From Diploscapter coronatus (taxonomy: Eukaryota > Nematoda > Chromadorea > Rhabditida > Rhabditidae), in assembly GCA_964036155.1 (NCBI GenBank), contig OZ038422.1:27737201-27801200 (forward strand): 64,000 bases of DNA, read 5' to 3'. This document shows, piece by piece, positions 35,412 to 46,191 of this stretch (positions are counted from its first letter, which is position 1; each line of letters begins with the position of its first letter). The notes under the pieces are model-generated. The model saw nothing but the letters and a program-made list of their open reading frames with translations, was not told where the DNA came from and made no database searches. Position numbers and translations under genes: made by a program.

Positions 35412-38342
35412 TTAATTAATTAGTATACTTTGTGTTTAATTACTTTTTTATTTAATTAGTCCTTAAATCATTGGTCAAATTGCAATCTCAGACGAAGAAA
35501 TCTCCCATTATTACGAGATACGTTTTTTTGTGTTTTTGAATTTCCATTTTAGTATTATTTTTGCATGCTTGTTTTTTGCATAATTGTTTCTTTTATTTAT
35601 TGTAGCTTGCATAATATTGATTTCTTTAAGTAATGACTAATATCTTAATTACTTGTGAATTCTAATTCATTCACCATAATGATGAGATGTGCCTTAATGT
35701 ACGTAGCCTTACCTTTTTCGATAATCAGACATATTCATTCTATCATAAGCCTTATCATATATTATTATTATCATTATTAAAGTTTACTATTTTAGGCAAC
35801 TAAACCCCCGACTATTTGCTCAATTTTGTACTATTTTATTCCTATTTTTATTTTATTTATTATTATTTTTATAATTTATTTCGGCACTTTTGGTGCCATT
35901 ACTATTATCTCTATATCGCACCTCAAATATCGTATTTTTTTTAGAGTTTCCATTACGAAAATACTGGCCAAATAATTTATTGTTTCTTATTATTTTAAGT
36001 ATTATATTTATATTCATTCTTCAATTTTTTTTGCATAATTTGCACCCGCCTGAATGTGAATTCTGGTCAACTATGTACCTAATTTAAGAAATTTTATTCT
36101 AATTTTCAAATTATTTCCTATTTAATCACGATTTTTGAATCTCATATTTACTTTGTTTCGTCTATTATATTTTGCGTGCAATAAAGTCTTCGAAAATCGA
36201 AATGCGCAAAATTTTAATCTAATTTATAAATTCGATGCTTATTCAATTGTGAACATCCAGTAGTTTTTTCGGGTCTGTCTCAGTTTATGCTGCCTATTAA
36301 CTTGTCGTGTCTTCTCCGCTTCTCTTTAATTTTTAACTTCTTCATTTTAAAGGAGGTTAGAGGGTAAGCATTCTGCTGAAAGAATGACTATGTTTTGAGT
36401 TACGGGCTTTTAAGCAAAAACTTAAACTATTCCTACATGCACCATGTCTATTGTTCATAATACCAAACTACGCTGGATTTAGCCCCCAAATGTTTAAATA
36501 CTTGAAAAATCAAATCTAAGAATTTCCTTGACGCTTGAAACTCAATCCTTCATCTCTAAAGAAGCTTTCACTATTCTGAGAATGTCTGAAGTTGACAACT
36601 CCCTTCAAGCTTTAAAACAGAAGATAGCCTTTTAGGCCTAAACAAATCTAGTGTTCAGCCTCCTAAATAAAATTGATGACCGTCATTCGTTATCGCCCTT
36701 CTATTTCGGGTCAAATTAATCAACTTATTTTTTATCAGAATGGGTTCCTGAAATTAGGGCCTGCATTCTTGGCCTAATGAAATTGAGAAGCGTGCATTTA
36801 CGGCTCTTAAAAGTGGTTTTTGTGGAATTCATCTAGTTTTCACCTTAAACTGGTGAAAGTTTCAAAAATACCCTAAACACGCGAGATAAATATCCTTCCC
36901 TGTGCGAACTCACACTGCTTGTCCTTTGTTAAACGCAGGAGAATCTCTACGTTTCCATTTTCTTCTTACTATTTCTAGCTGGAATGAGAAAATAGCGTGA
37001 ATAAAATGGAGTGGGAAGAGATTTTTCTGCCGTTAAATAATAGAACTCTGAAAACCTCGTGTTGATTTGATTTAAGGCTCCCGAAAAACCTACCTTCGGT
37101 CCCTAGCTTGTCACGCAATTTCCGTTCTTCTCTACGGCACACGCTTTTTGTGGTCACTGAAAAAATTCGTTCATGATTTGATTGAAAAGTAAACACCGAT
37201 GTAGGTGTGGTTTGAATATTTTTAGGCTCACTACGAGGATTCTTAGGTACAGATTCAGATATCTTGAAATACACCTAAATTGTGCGCTAATCATTAATAT
37301 TTTACCATAGAAATGCTATTTTATACGTGGGTATATGATATAAAATTTATTAAAGATCTACACACTTTCCCTAGTTTTTTCAATACCCTCTTCAATTTTT
37401 CTCAGCGCATATCAAAACTCATCCTTAAGTTCAATACGTGAAGTATGATTCAGGACTACGCAATATGAAAAGCGCAAAGTTCTGAAGGGTCTTACTTCAT
37501 ATTACCTGTTGTTCTGAGTTTTATTGTATTAAAAATAGCATTTTTATTTGTTTGTATCATTTTGAGCTCATGCTTCTACGTAATTATGATCGCGCTATTA
37601 GACAAATATCCATAAATTCTCTTTGAATTTATTTCAGGGTCCATACCTTTGAAGATTGATGGTATTTCGTCGCGTATCTTAAATATTTTATATGTTGATG
37701 CATTCGTCTTTTTTCAGAACTCTTGCAAGAGATTCTACAGAAATGTTACAAGTTTATTTTCTTTCAAAACTAAAACTATAGAATTTTCACCCCACTGCGT
37801 AAGTATGTATCTTGCTTCTGTTCTGAGGATTTAATGAGGGTACTCAAATTTTTCGGAACGCTTTTCCAAAAACCTAAATTTTCTGCATAAAATTCGCCTC
37901 GTGCATTATTTCATGCTCAATGGTTTTCAATAAGCGTAGTTAGAATTAGTGGTCTTTTGCGGGGATAAGTTCAGGAACATCATTTTATGTGGTTCTTTAT
38001 TATCCTGCTACCGTCATATTGGTTATTTATAATTTCATAGCGTTATAATATATGAAATAGGTATCAAACGACTAAAATATAACGCATACTTCTCTTTTAT
38101 ATTATTACATTTAAAGATATTATGAGGTTTCTAGATTCTTTATTATTTTTCTCTTTGCTATCTCTCCATATTTTCGACGTCTAATTGTTTTTCCCCTCCC
38201 GCACTTTATATAATGAATTCTAATTGTTGAATTCCTCTCGGGAACTAACAAATCTTTGGATTTGCCAAAATCAAGCTAGTTTATTGCGTCTTTTTGGGAA
38301 CGTCGGTAAATATCCGCATTTAGAATTTTGAATTTCAGAAAA
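35412..38342. other. Intergenic between zinc-finger gene and GPCR
   Basis: About 2.9 kb. The first kilobase is very AT-rich and probably includes the 3' UTR of the zinc-finger gene. No supported exons. The last 10 bases include TTTCAG at 38333-38338, the likely spliced-leader acceptor for the GPCR. Confidence 0.5.
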
Positions 38343-40164
38343 ATGCGAGAAGAAACTAGCTTTGATCATAGTGATCAAAATGCTACGGAACTATACGAAT
38401 TATCACCGTATGAATTGGTAAACTATTGGTTTCTCTTTAGAATATCAGATTTCAAGCTGAATTTGTATAAAACTTTAAACTTTTCCGAAATATTCTATGT
38501 TCAGACCATATGGTGCATACTCTACACGACTATAGCGTTATTAGCCATTGCAGGCAACTCTTTAGTGCTCTATGTGACGTTATTCCGACTTAGGTAATTT
38601 GACTATCCTAATTCGCTCTTTTCGAAATCATATTTTCAGAGTTCGGACTATCACAACCTATTTCATAATCAATTTGGGATTAGCCGACTTGCTAACTGCC
38701 GTTTTCGCCATACCATTCAAGTTTCAAGCTGCTTTATTTCAGGTACGTTGATTTACATAGTTTAAGGACTTTCTGTACTATTCATCACGACTTAGGACTA
38801 AATAAAGTAGGGGAGAGAAAGGTAGCTAGTGAATTTCACAAATTGGGATTATGAAAAACTGACGATAAATCATAGGAGTTCATTTTAAAATCACGATATC
38901 TTAAGGAGTGGTTCCTGCCAAATTTACTCTGTAAAATAGTTCCATATACGGAGACGGTGACTTTATCGGTGTCAGTTTTCACCCTGACTGTTTCTGCGAT
39001 ACATGAATTCCGCACCGTGTTTTTCCCTAAACATCATCAATTAAGTGCTAATCGGGCCAGGTAAGTTAAAAAGACATGCTAATTCTGATATAAGAAAATC
39101 ATTTAGATGCATTGTATTTACAATATGGGTATTCGCAGTAATATTGTCGCTGCCACATGGTCTATTCCATCAAGTTATAGATTTTGAAGAGCCGATAGAT
39201 GGAGTTATGAAGAATATTTCGCAGGTTTACAACTTAATTTTTTCATATAAACTGAAATTTACTGTTATTTTCGAAGTGAAAATCATTTTAGTGCCTTCCC
39301 ACATACGCTGAAGAGGACTGGTGGAAATTTTACAACGTTTATTTGACAATAATGCATTATTTCATTCCGATGATCATTTTGGACGGAGCTTATATGATGA
39401 TCGCTATCAAGGTAAGCAACCTTTCGACTGTCTTTTAATCTGAACATTAAATTTAGCTTTGTACAACCACAACTTTAAAAACCGAAGGTCGTATGGAGCA
39501 GAAAAATATCATCAGTGATGTTTCGAATAGAAAGGTCTTTCCTAAATAAAACAAAGCCAATAAATATTCAAATTCAGCTCATGAAAATGCTCATAATAGT
39601 GGTAGCCTGTTTCTCTTTATGCTGGTTCCCTCTAGAGATATATTTGTTGCTAAATGAATTAAAACCGGAAGTAAATAAGTAAGAAATAAAAATTTATTCT
39701 GGATGAAACGGTTCATCTTTAGGTGGAAATACATAAATATCACGTTCTTCTGCGCTCACTGGCTAGCAATGTCTAATTCCTGCATCAACGTGTTCATTTA
39801 TGGGAAATTTAATGTAACCAATAAATTTAAGCTCAGAAAATCATGTTTTGAATTCAGAGAAAATACAATTATGAATTTCGACGGATTTTCCGAATTATAA
39901 AATATCGTGAAAGTCCAGAAAAGGACGATCGAACTTCTAAGAGCATTCTCGAAGAATCGAACGATAGAAAGGTGCTGTTTTACAGATTTTTTTTTTTTAA
40001 ATGAGTGAATTTTACAGATAATAGAAAATTCTTGGCCTGCAACTAAATCTAAGTATCGGAATAACGAAAATGCGCCATTTCACTCGGAAACTCTTCAAGC
40101 CGTGCTATCTGACTCTCAACAGGAAGAAATCGATCATTTGAATCAGAAAATTGTCGATATTTAA
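38343..40164 (+). CDS. Rhodopsin-class neuropeptide-type GPCR with altered DRY and NPxxY motifs
   Basis: Ten exons in phase encode about 425 residues. All seven helices can be placed: AIAGNSLVLY (TM1), NLGLADLLTA (TM2), LCKIVPY and SVSVFTLTVSA (TM3), FTIWVFAVILSLPHG (TM4), IMHYFIPMIILDGAY (TM5), CFSLCWFPLEIYLLL (TM6) and HWLAMSNSCINVFIY (TM7). The TM3 cysteine and QCLPTY in loop 2 would form the usual disulfide. The layout is closest to NPY/RYamide/tachykinin-type peptide receptors; I cannot name the subfamily. Two signature motifs deviate: the DRY position reads HEF (AIHEFRTVFFP), and NPxxY reads NVFIY. The long tail ends HLNQKIVDI. TTTCAG four bases before the ATG region fits trans-splicing. 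Ligand unknown. Confidence 0.88.
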
Positions 40165-40242
40165 AATAGTTTATGAGAACTCGAAAATAACATGATTATC
40201 TGATAATTCGTTGAAACGACAAGACCTATTCCTTTCTTTGCC

Positions 40243-40621
40243 ATGGCTAGAGAGCGCAAGCAGGTTCACGAGAACCATATTCCGCTATTATTTTTTGCTC
40301 GGGAAGATGTATTCTGGGGTGACTAAGACCTTTGATAAGAAAAATAAAGTTTGATTTTGAGCGAAAGAATCGGAATTTTCCGGGCTCCAAAATGAGCACG
40401 TTTTCGCAAACTCCAAACTGCTTGCAGGCTTTTGCAAGGAAAAATTATGCTCTGATTTTTGGCACAGAGCCGTCTCAGAAGACCTATCGTCGATCTAGGG
40501 ATGGTTTTCATGATATTCGGCCTTTGAAGGGTACTTGCTTCCCATTTTGGGGTCCCTTTACTATCACTTTTTGCTGCATGCCGCACATTTGCAAAGGGTG
40601 GAGCCTGCGCTCTCTAGCCAT
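40243..40621. mobile_element. MITE-like element with 16-bp terminal inverted repeats
   Basis: ATGGCTAGAGAGCGCA at 40243-40258 is matched by its exact reverse complement TGCGCTCTCTAGCCAT at 40606-40621. The 379-base interior is not self-complementary to any length and has no transposase. No clear target-site duplication is visible. Confidence 0.6.
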
Positions 40622-40924
40622 ACCTACACTCCAATTTTTCAATAATTTCTAAGTCTTGTCGATTCAGTTAGTTGTCAAAAAGTTTTACCATTTTTGAATT
40701 GCCTAATTTATCCATAATTAAAATATCTGTATTACTCTAAAACGGGTTTGTAATAACTCTTTTGCTGAATTTGAGATCAATTTGAGCAATGTCATCATAT
40801 ACAATGAAAGCATATTTACAACTGAAAGCATGAGATGGACCTCGTATGAATAACTATCACACAACATCTAGGTATTTACAGAATCAATATAGCAATAATC
40901 TGGAAAAGTAGTTGCATCCATTGT

Positions 40925-40999
40925 ATCGCTATATACGAAATAGTATGTATGGGAAAGGAGTCTTTGCCCTACCTCTCCCATACTATTTCATATGCGATG
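40925..40999. repeat. Short hairpin with GAAATAGTATGGG arms
   Basis: ATCGCTATATACGAAATAGTATGTATGGGA pairs with CCCATACTATTTCATATGCGAT, with a loop near 40960. The arms contain a GAAATAGTATGG word seen many times in the window. Confidence 0.65.
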
Positions 41000-41223
41000 A
41001 GATGTAACGATATAACTACCTTAACAAATTGCCCAATATAATTGAAATAAATTCAAAATATCGCCCGTTTGCTGGCCTTTAAATTTCCAGTGCAAACGCA
41101 GCAGGGCATGCCTGTTGCAGTAATCATGCACGCCATTTCATCGCTAGAGAAATCCGAACAATCGATTAGGTCTATGTGCTCGCAATTTCCTAAAAATAAG
41201 AGCCAAAATGGAAAGGCAGCCTG

Positions 41224-41374
41224 CAAATGACGAAATGCTTTCTTGTATTTGGCGAAATGTCAAAATGACGGAATATCGTGTTAGAGTAAGATAAGGAGGA
41301 AATAATATGGGAAAAGACCATTCCGTCATTCGTCAATTACAAGAAAGCGTTTCGTCATTTCGCCATTTACAAAC
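41224..41374. repeat. Inverted repeat with roughly 50-base arms
   Basis: The left arm (41224-41274) contains GACGAAATGCTTTCTTGTA and CAAAATGACGGAAT. The right arm (41318-41374) contains ATTCCGTCATT and TACAAGAAAGCGTTTCGTC. The loop holds a GAAATAATATGGG word. Confidence 0.65.
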
Positions 41375-41535
41375 TGCCAAATGGAAATAACTTGAAAAAA
41401 ACGATTAAAATATAATAATAATATAGCAAAGGAAAAATTATTCGTTATCCTTTTATTTCTAACTAAACTATGTCGTATATTAGTGCATTACAACATAACT
41501 ACAACTTAAGTTTCATAAAAAGCACGTATCTATGA

Positions 41536-41856
41536 TTAAATTTGAAAATAATAAATAAAAGTCCAACCTGACTCAATAACCGCCCGATTAATATGCCGTC
41601 TTTTTCTGTGTCTCCATTTCAAGGGCTTCTCAAAATCCTTCGAGAATTTCCAAGTGATTCTTCGTCGATCAAGTGGTCTGTAAATTATTCTTTTTCTAAT
41701 AAAAATAAAAAGAGAAAAGTACCGATGATGTTGATTTTTCTCCCTTATCATTCTTTTTAGAACCCGCAGAGTATCATGTCGGCCTTCTATAAGATAATCC
41801 TTGAAGCATTCGACGAATATGAAAACTGTAGCGAATATCAGTAGAATTCGAACCAT
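41536..41856 (-). CDS. Small secreted basic protein, neuropeptide-precursor candidate
   Basis: ATG at 41856 opens a clean signal peptide (MVRILLIFATVFIFVEC). A 45-base intron (41722-41678, GTACTT...TTTACAG) keeps phase and leads to a second exon ending at 41536, for about 91 residues. The mature part is rich in arginine and lysine, with KR (VLKRM), RRR and RKRR runs that could be prohormone-convertase sites. There is no repeated peptide and no glycine-basic amidation signal. The intron can also be read through in frame (a 106-residue product), so splicing is not certain. An ATG at 41961 would give a longer N-terminus without a terminal signal peptide, which I consider less likely. It could instead be a small antimicrobial or cuticle-associated peptide. 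Confidence 0.5.
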   Translation of the reverse strand: MVRILLIFATVFIFVECFKDYLIEGRHDTLRVLKRMIREKNQHHRYFSLFIFIRKRIIYRPLDRRRITWKFSKDFEKPLKWRHRKRRHINRAVIESGWTFIYYFQI

Positions 41857-44041
41857 AAATAACAAATTCCTAAAAGTGTAAATTCGTGAAAAAGCCAGGA
41901 AAACTTGAATATTTGATGAAAATCGAAATTCGTTATATTCATCAACGACTAAATTCGGCATTGATAATGAAAATGATTGTGGAAACCGAGACTTATCAGC
42001 GAAATGAGGTTAACCTAATTTTCTTGCTAATGTGACGAAATATGCAAAACTTTCGTGATAGTTTGATGGGAATGATAAGAAAAGTTATGCTGTCTGGAAA
42101 ATAATAACATATAGAAAAGAAAATCAGTGAAACTAAGCCAAGACTTTTAGTTTGTATTTTAAAGTCGTTTTTAAAGATTATTAAAACTATAATCAAATCG
42201 TTTGAAATTTGAAAATCACCAAAATGACGTGAAAAATTTTCTGATCAATCAAATGATCAAATTTTATATATGAAAGTTCAACTAAAAACTTGATTTTAGT
42301 CGTCATTCTGAAAATTCGAAACGACAAAATAAAAGTACCCAAATTTGATAATATGGGAGTATCACGAGGTATCATCGTTTTGAATATGAATTTTGAAAAT
42401 CATTCGAAAAATGTCAAAGTTCGAATAACATTCAATGAAACAGCCTAATTTAAAATCATTAAAATGGGCATTTTTAACAAAATAATAAGTTGAAATGACT
42501 GATGGATATAATTTTAATAAATAGCAGATTAGCGAAAATGACGTTCTTTTTCGGTCACGATTCGGAAAACGACTGTTTCAGTGTTGGAGCGTGAGTTTCT
42601 GCGGTCAAGAATCCGGAAAGTGGGCGTAGTTTGAGACCGGAGCGAAGAAATCGAAGAAAGAAACGAAAAACACACACAGAAATGGCCGCTCTTTCTCTCG
42701 CAAATTGAGCAAACAAGGTATTTTTATCTAAATATAATCAAGATCGGATTAATTGATATTATTCTGATATGGATTTCGCAAATAATCAATATGAAAGTTA
42801 TAATAAAAGGATGGTTTAAAAGTTAAGAATTATTTATAAGTAGTGTTCTTAAGCATAAACAGTATGTATTTTTAAGAATGTAGAGTAATGATATCATTTT
42901 TGAAAACTAAATAACTGATGATATAATAAAGATCTTCCTGATGTCACTTTGACTTCTATTTGCAAACAAAATCAAATATTGATATAGAGATAGCATCAGA
43001 TTATGTGCCAAGCTTTGCGGCGTGATTTGATTTGAAGGTTTGTTTTAAGTACCAAATGGAATTGAATCAAAACAAAGATGATCTTCGGGAAAATCCGGGT
43101 TTATTGTGAAGTCTCAATGATTTTATCATGAAAATTAAGATAAAAAATATTTTAAAAATCATAAAATTCTAAAATGAAAAATCGATTCCAAAATTTAAAT
43201 TTGAAGTTTCATATATTCCTCAAAAAACATTCAATATCAACTGCCAATTCTACAAATGTAGTTTACCCAAATCCTGATCAGGATATTTTTCCGTATAGTT
43301 TTTTTTTTTATTTTTAAGTTTACGCAACCCGAAACAATCCTTTTCTTTCTGCAGAAATGTTTACACGAAAACGCAGAAAATGGACAATCAGAAAGAAAGC
43401 GAAGAAAATGGTTAGACTAAAAACACGAGTCAAAAAACGTGAGGAAAATAAAACTTCAAAAGATTTTATTCTATTATCAACGGGCAGATGATTGGGTATT
43501 ATTATTAGTAATATCTAAACCAATTTACATATGAAGGACATCAGAATCCAAAATAACCAGAACATTGTCAAGTGCCGGTGCAAATTTATGCCGTATTAGG
43601 GAGATAAAGTTGAAATTCAATTGGGTTTTAGAATTACGCATTAATGTACCTTATATTTGGTGAATGATAAGAAAAGCTATAGTAGAATGTAAAAGTGGCG
43701 ATTGTGAATCCGTAAATCGACCTGAACCATAATTAGTGATGAAAATGAATTCAATCAATTGGGAATTGGGGTCTTGGGCCAATCACAGGGCCCATGTACT
43801 GCAGTTTTTAATCATTTTCTACGCTAGATTTAATACATTCAACAACAAGACTGAAAAATTTATTCTGCAAATATATAAATAAAAATTATAAATTATCAAG
43901 TAATCTAAATTATCAACAAGATCAATGAGAAAAAATGAAAATGAGAAACAATATAACCGAGTCTGAGTGAGTTACCGTATTCAGAAGAGTATTTTTATTA
44001 AGCTGTTAAAAATCGATCGATATTTTCAAATATAAAAGTTA
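41857..44041. other. Intergenic upstream of the small secreted gene
   Basis: AT-rich DNA. A GC-richer island at about 42.54-42.71 kb (GGTCACGATTCGG, GGGCGTAGTTTGAGACCGGAGC) may be regulatory. No coding exon is supported. Confidence 0.45.
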
Positions 44042-45110
44042 TTACTGATTATTGTATCGCTCGATGCAAGAATTGAGGATTTTTCGGATTTGGTCCTAAA
44101 ATAAAAATTTTAAATCACAGATAAAAGCTTAATTTACCTCAGCTCTCTGGAGCACCTTTAATTCGTTCAGCATCTGGATTACCGAGTGGCTTTCACACAT
44201 ATTCGGTTGGCTGAAAAATGATATTTATAGATAATTTTTAAACTGTAGAGACTATGAAATAGTTTATAGTCAAATAGTATGAATAGGGAATTTAATGAAC
44301 GTAGAGCCCATTAATAATTGTAGTACTATATGAACTACTAAAATTGGTGTATTCATGAACATATGAGAAGTTTTCTGTCGACTTTGCAGTGCTATTTTTA
44401 TCAGTTGCCAATAAGGATATCGTATCCCGCCATTCCCTACCCTACTTCGTCTATGCCTTATGTCATGAAATCATCGGTTTTCATATTGTCTATTATTTAA
44501 CTGTAGGTTCACATGATACGACTTAATTTATTTGTCATATGAGAATTTAATATGCTTATGATATTGTGAATTCAGGATTCGTGCTAAAGTCCCCCTCACG
44601 TGAACTTAACCTCGTGCGAGCTAAACAAAAATTAAACAAACTGGCTTAGTTCGCACGACGCTTATACGAGGTTCAGTTCACATGAAGGGGACTTTAGCGC
44701 GAACCCAGATTATAATTTAAATTTAGAAAATTGTAATTTACCTATTCTTGGCAAGGAAAGGTGATCGTTCGCTCTGAGAAACTGACTCTGGCTGTTCGGA
44801 TTTTGGAACTTCTGCCGGTTTCAGAAAACCGGATTTTCGTTTGGTCCACTGAAATTCGAATACTTTGAAATTTAATTTAGAACTTAGGTTTCAGCTTTAG
44901 TTAAAGATTTTTGTCTTAAAATAGATCAAATTAACTTCAACTTTAGTCTCGAATTTAAATCCTTGCTTCAGAATTAAGTTTAAGCTCCGACTTTAAACTC
45001 GAAATTAAAGTATTTACCTGATCGGTGAAGGTCATTTGGCCGGTGGCTTCATAGACGCAAGCCAAGAGAACACAGAATAGGCAGAGTTGGGCCAAGAATG
45101 AGGTTTGCAT
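44042..45110 (-). CDS. nlp-47: NLP-47 precursor: nematode AKH/GnRH-like neuropeptide
   Basis: Four exons (45018-45110, 44742-44848, 44138-44210, 44042-44095) encode 108 residues. A signal peptide (MQTSFLAQLCLFCVLLACVYEATG) is followed at once by QMTFTDQWT and then KRK. QMTFTDQWTK is the peptide I recall for C. elegans NLP-47, the adipokinetic-hormone/GnRH-related hormone (N-terminal Gln becomes pyroglutamate). It sits directly after the signal peptide, as AKH peptides do, and KR supplies the processing site. No glycine precedes the basic residues, so the C-terminus would not be amidated. An intron splits the hormone between Gln and Trp. The rest of the precursor carries the two cysteines (NMCESHS and LNSCIER) typical of AKH precursor tails. 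It acts as a secreted neuropeptide; in C. elegans the peptide activates GNRR-1 and affects egg laying. Confidence 0.93.
44578..44704. repeat. Inverted repeat in nlp-47 intron 2
   Basis: The left arm TTCGTGCTAAAGTCCCC and on through GTGAACTTAACCTCGT is mirrored by ACGAGGTTCAGTTCAC and GGGGACTTTAGCGCGAA on the right. Arms are about 45-55 bases with a short loop near 44630. It would form a strong hairpin in the pre-mRNA. Confidence 0.75.
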
Positions 45111-46037
45111 TTTGTACTAATCGAATAAAATTTAGTAAAAGTGCTCCAAAATTCGTTGAAAAGTATTCGAGTATTTTTCAGCCAAATATCCGCTCGTTTC
45201 ACTACTTTTCAATAGGGAAAACTCTGAAATTGGTCGAAACTTTGAACGGCAAAATGAAAAATTGAAAACAAACGAATTTGTCGCTAGGAAATTGAAAAAT
45301 TTTGAGACGAATGAGAGAGTTCTAATTAACCAAGACATATGAACAACAACAAGTTTAGAGATTGTATCCAGGAAATTTGAAAATCAGCAAGTTTCAAGCA
45401 AAATCATGGGATTTTTGAGCGGGAACTATCGAAAAAACTTGAAATCTGCTCAACTGCTAAAAATACTGAAAAAGTCGGGATCATTCTAAATTCAAAATGG
45501 AAGGAAATTGGTAGATTTTGCAGGTATTACTTTATATAAACCTCAAAAATTGCTGTATCCATTAACCTAAAAATGAGAAATTTTAGAATCTAGAAGGGAT
45601 ATATGAAGTCTCGAGAATGGAAGTCCAAAAACGTCAATTGCAGATTGGAAAGGGATTAGGAAGCCTTTGAATAGCAACCATACCGTCGTCGTACTATAAA
45701 TGAGTCTAGTTCCCTGGGAGTATTCGAAAGTAGAAAAAGTAAATTAGTTCTCAGTAATGTTCAGGAGCAAAGTAGAGTTTGATGACGATTTACCCTGCGA
45801 AGAGATAATAACATAACATAATAATATGAGATTTACATAATTTGAATAAATTAATGGGATCCAAAGAATGATGTAATGATTAGGATGATGGCACGAGACT
45901 TACAAAATAAATATAAAGAGAATTCCGGTTTGTAAGAGAAGACATCTAGAAATATGGCACCATTATTTGATGATTTGTAGAGTTGGGAGAAAAATTAAAT
46001 ATAGTTAATGGTATGTGTAGAAAGTATACTTCTAGAA

Positions 46038-46191
46038 ATCACTATCTTGCGATCATTTCAAGATAGTGTTATTCAGTGCATATCAGGGACGAGCGGAATA
46101 TTCTATTTCGGACCATTTTTGGTAGTTTTTCGTTCCGTGTTCCGAAAATCTCAAAATACCATTCCGCTCGTCCCTGGTATATATAAAATGT
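46038..46191. repeat. Double hairpin element
   Basis: A small hairpin (ACTATCTTG...CAAGATAGT, about 46040-46068) is followed by a larger one with arms ATATCAGGGACGAGCGGAAT (from 46080) and ATTCCGCTCGTCCCTGGTAT (to 46190), reaching inward through CGGAC/GTTCCG. Arms are about 50 bases. Confidence 0.75.

Larger units (their letters stand above)
40165..41535. other. Intergenic with three inverted repeats
   Basis: About 1.4 kb between the GPCR and the small secreted gene. Most of it is taken up by three separate hairpin-type elements listed individually. The open frame 40332-40652 lies within the first element and shows no homology I recognise. Confidence 0.55.

Noticed and set aside
40332..40652. 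106-codon open frame on the + strand
   Set aside because: It lies within the 40243-40621 inverted-repeat element and shows no transposase or other recognisable motif.
38343..45110. Idea that the GPCR is the receptor for the neighbouring AKH-like peptide
   Set aside because: Closeness alone is no evidence. The receptor looks closer to NPY/RYamide/tachykinin types than to GnRH/AKH receptors.
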